Virus record (IMG/VR): IMGVR_UViG_3300035698_035445
Span: 1 to 31,057 of that record
DNA: 31,057 bases
Reading direction: 5' to 3' (one strand)
Origin: a virus
The position numbers and the translations under genes are program-made. Shown piece by piece: positions 30,860-31,057 of the stretch (positions within the stretch are counted from its first letter, which is position 1; each line of letters begins with the position of its first letter). The notes under the pieces were generated by a model. The model did not search any database. It was not told where the DNA came from and saw only the letters and a program-made list of their open reading frames with translations.

Positions 30860-31057
30860 TCATTGAGACACATTGAGCCTCGTTTTAGAAGGAACATCAA
30901 GGCGTTCTGGCAAAGGATTTGAGACTTTTTCAAGCGTAGAAGAAGTGGTGTTTCTGGCTTGCTGAACGCAGCGGAGCAGGGCGGTGGCCAGGATGCTGGC
31001 GACCTCCTGGCTGCGGGCCTGAGTGGTCATGGTGTCGGGGTGGGATGTGGCGTGCAT
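30860..31057 (-). CDS. Small first gene of the recombinase module, edge of window
   Basis: A 65-residue frame (SQEVASILATALLRCVQQ helix, then a basic, Pro-rich tail). Recombinase/DUF2924 modules often carry a short gene with a similar VA.ILA...LR helix in front. The ATG is at the last three bases of the window, so the true start may lie outside, or at the internal ATG 31028-31030. The 53-bp gap to DUF2924 shows only a weak ACCCG/CGGGT hairpin. Confidence 0.5.
   Translation of the reverse strand: MHATSHPDTMTTQARSQEVASILATALLRCVQQARNTTSSTLEKVSNPLPERLDVPSKTRLNVSQ

Noticed and set aside
30828-30860. A GGTTCGAA-like string on the minus strand suggesting a tRNA T-arm or an att site
   Set aside because: The bases on either side do not form the 5-bp T stem, and no acceptor or anticodon arm can be placed around it.
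1-31057. A CRISPR array, reverse transcriptase or retron, or rRNA gene
   Set aside because: I saw no regularly spaced repeats, no reverse transcriptase motif among the proteins, and no rRNA-like sequence.

Overview
The window looks like a defective, mosaic prophage region in a member of the Planctomycetota or a close PVC relative. The host call is inference. It rests on two small gene types that I associate with planctomycete genomes (a HARE-HTH protein and a 114-aa partner), on a phytanoyl-CoA dioxygenase-like gene and a glycoside-hydrolase fragment of types common in these bacteria, and on moderately high GC.

Left part (1-11,270, mostly minus strand): a tailed-phage head module read right to left. 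It has a small gene, the terminase large subunit, a small protein, a lambda-type portal, a prohead protease/major capsid fusion, two small proteins and a fibre-like protein whose 3' end is lost where a dioxygenase gene begins. A two-gene AbiEi/AbiEii-type toxin-antitoxin cassette sits just after the terminase. It is flanked by two diverged copies (about 83% identical over 69 bp) of the terminase 3' end.

Middle (11,270-23,600): a plus-strand regulatory block (HARE-HTH, 114-aa protein, terminator, RHH/PIN toxin-antitoxin), then a truncated ParB-methyltransferase, an origin-like region with repeated CTTTCAC motifs, and a complete-looking replication and recombination module on the minus strand (prim-pol/DUF3987, DEAD-type helicase, RusA, small membrane protein, DUF669 SSB-like protein, Sak4-like ATPase, RecE-like nuclease, two sigma-like factors).

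Right part (23,600-31,057): a recombination scar made of a truncated unknown gene and a glycoside-hydrolase fragment, followed by a second copy of the terminase-start/regulatory block, offset by exactly 14,709 bp at two landmarks. In this copy the terminase is interrupted at its P-loop by a class 3-like mini-intein and then lost. The toxin-antitoxin slot holds AbrB/Doc instead of RHH/PIN. The methyltransferase keeps only its SAM-binding half, where copy 1 keeps only its catalytic half. A serine recombinase, DUF2924 and small-protein module closes the window.

The two copies look like remnants of two related phages joined in tandem. Several abrupt junctions (about 860-905, 13,141, 23,985-24,018, 24,725 and 28,700) could be real rearrangements or, if this is a metagenomic contig, partly assembly joins. 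I could not test that from sequence alone.
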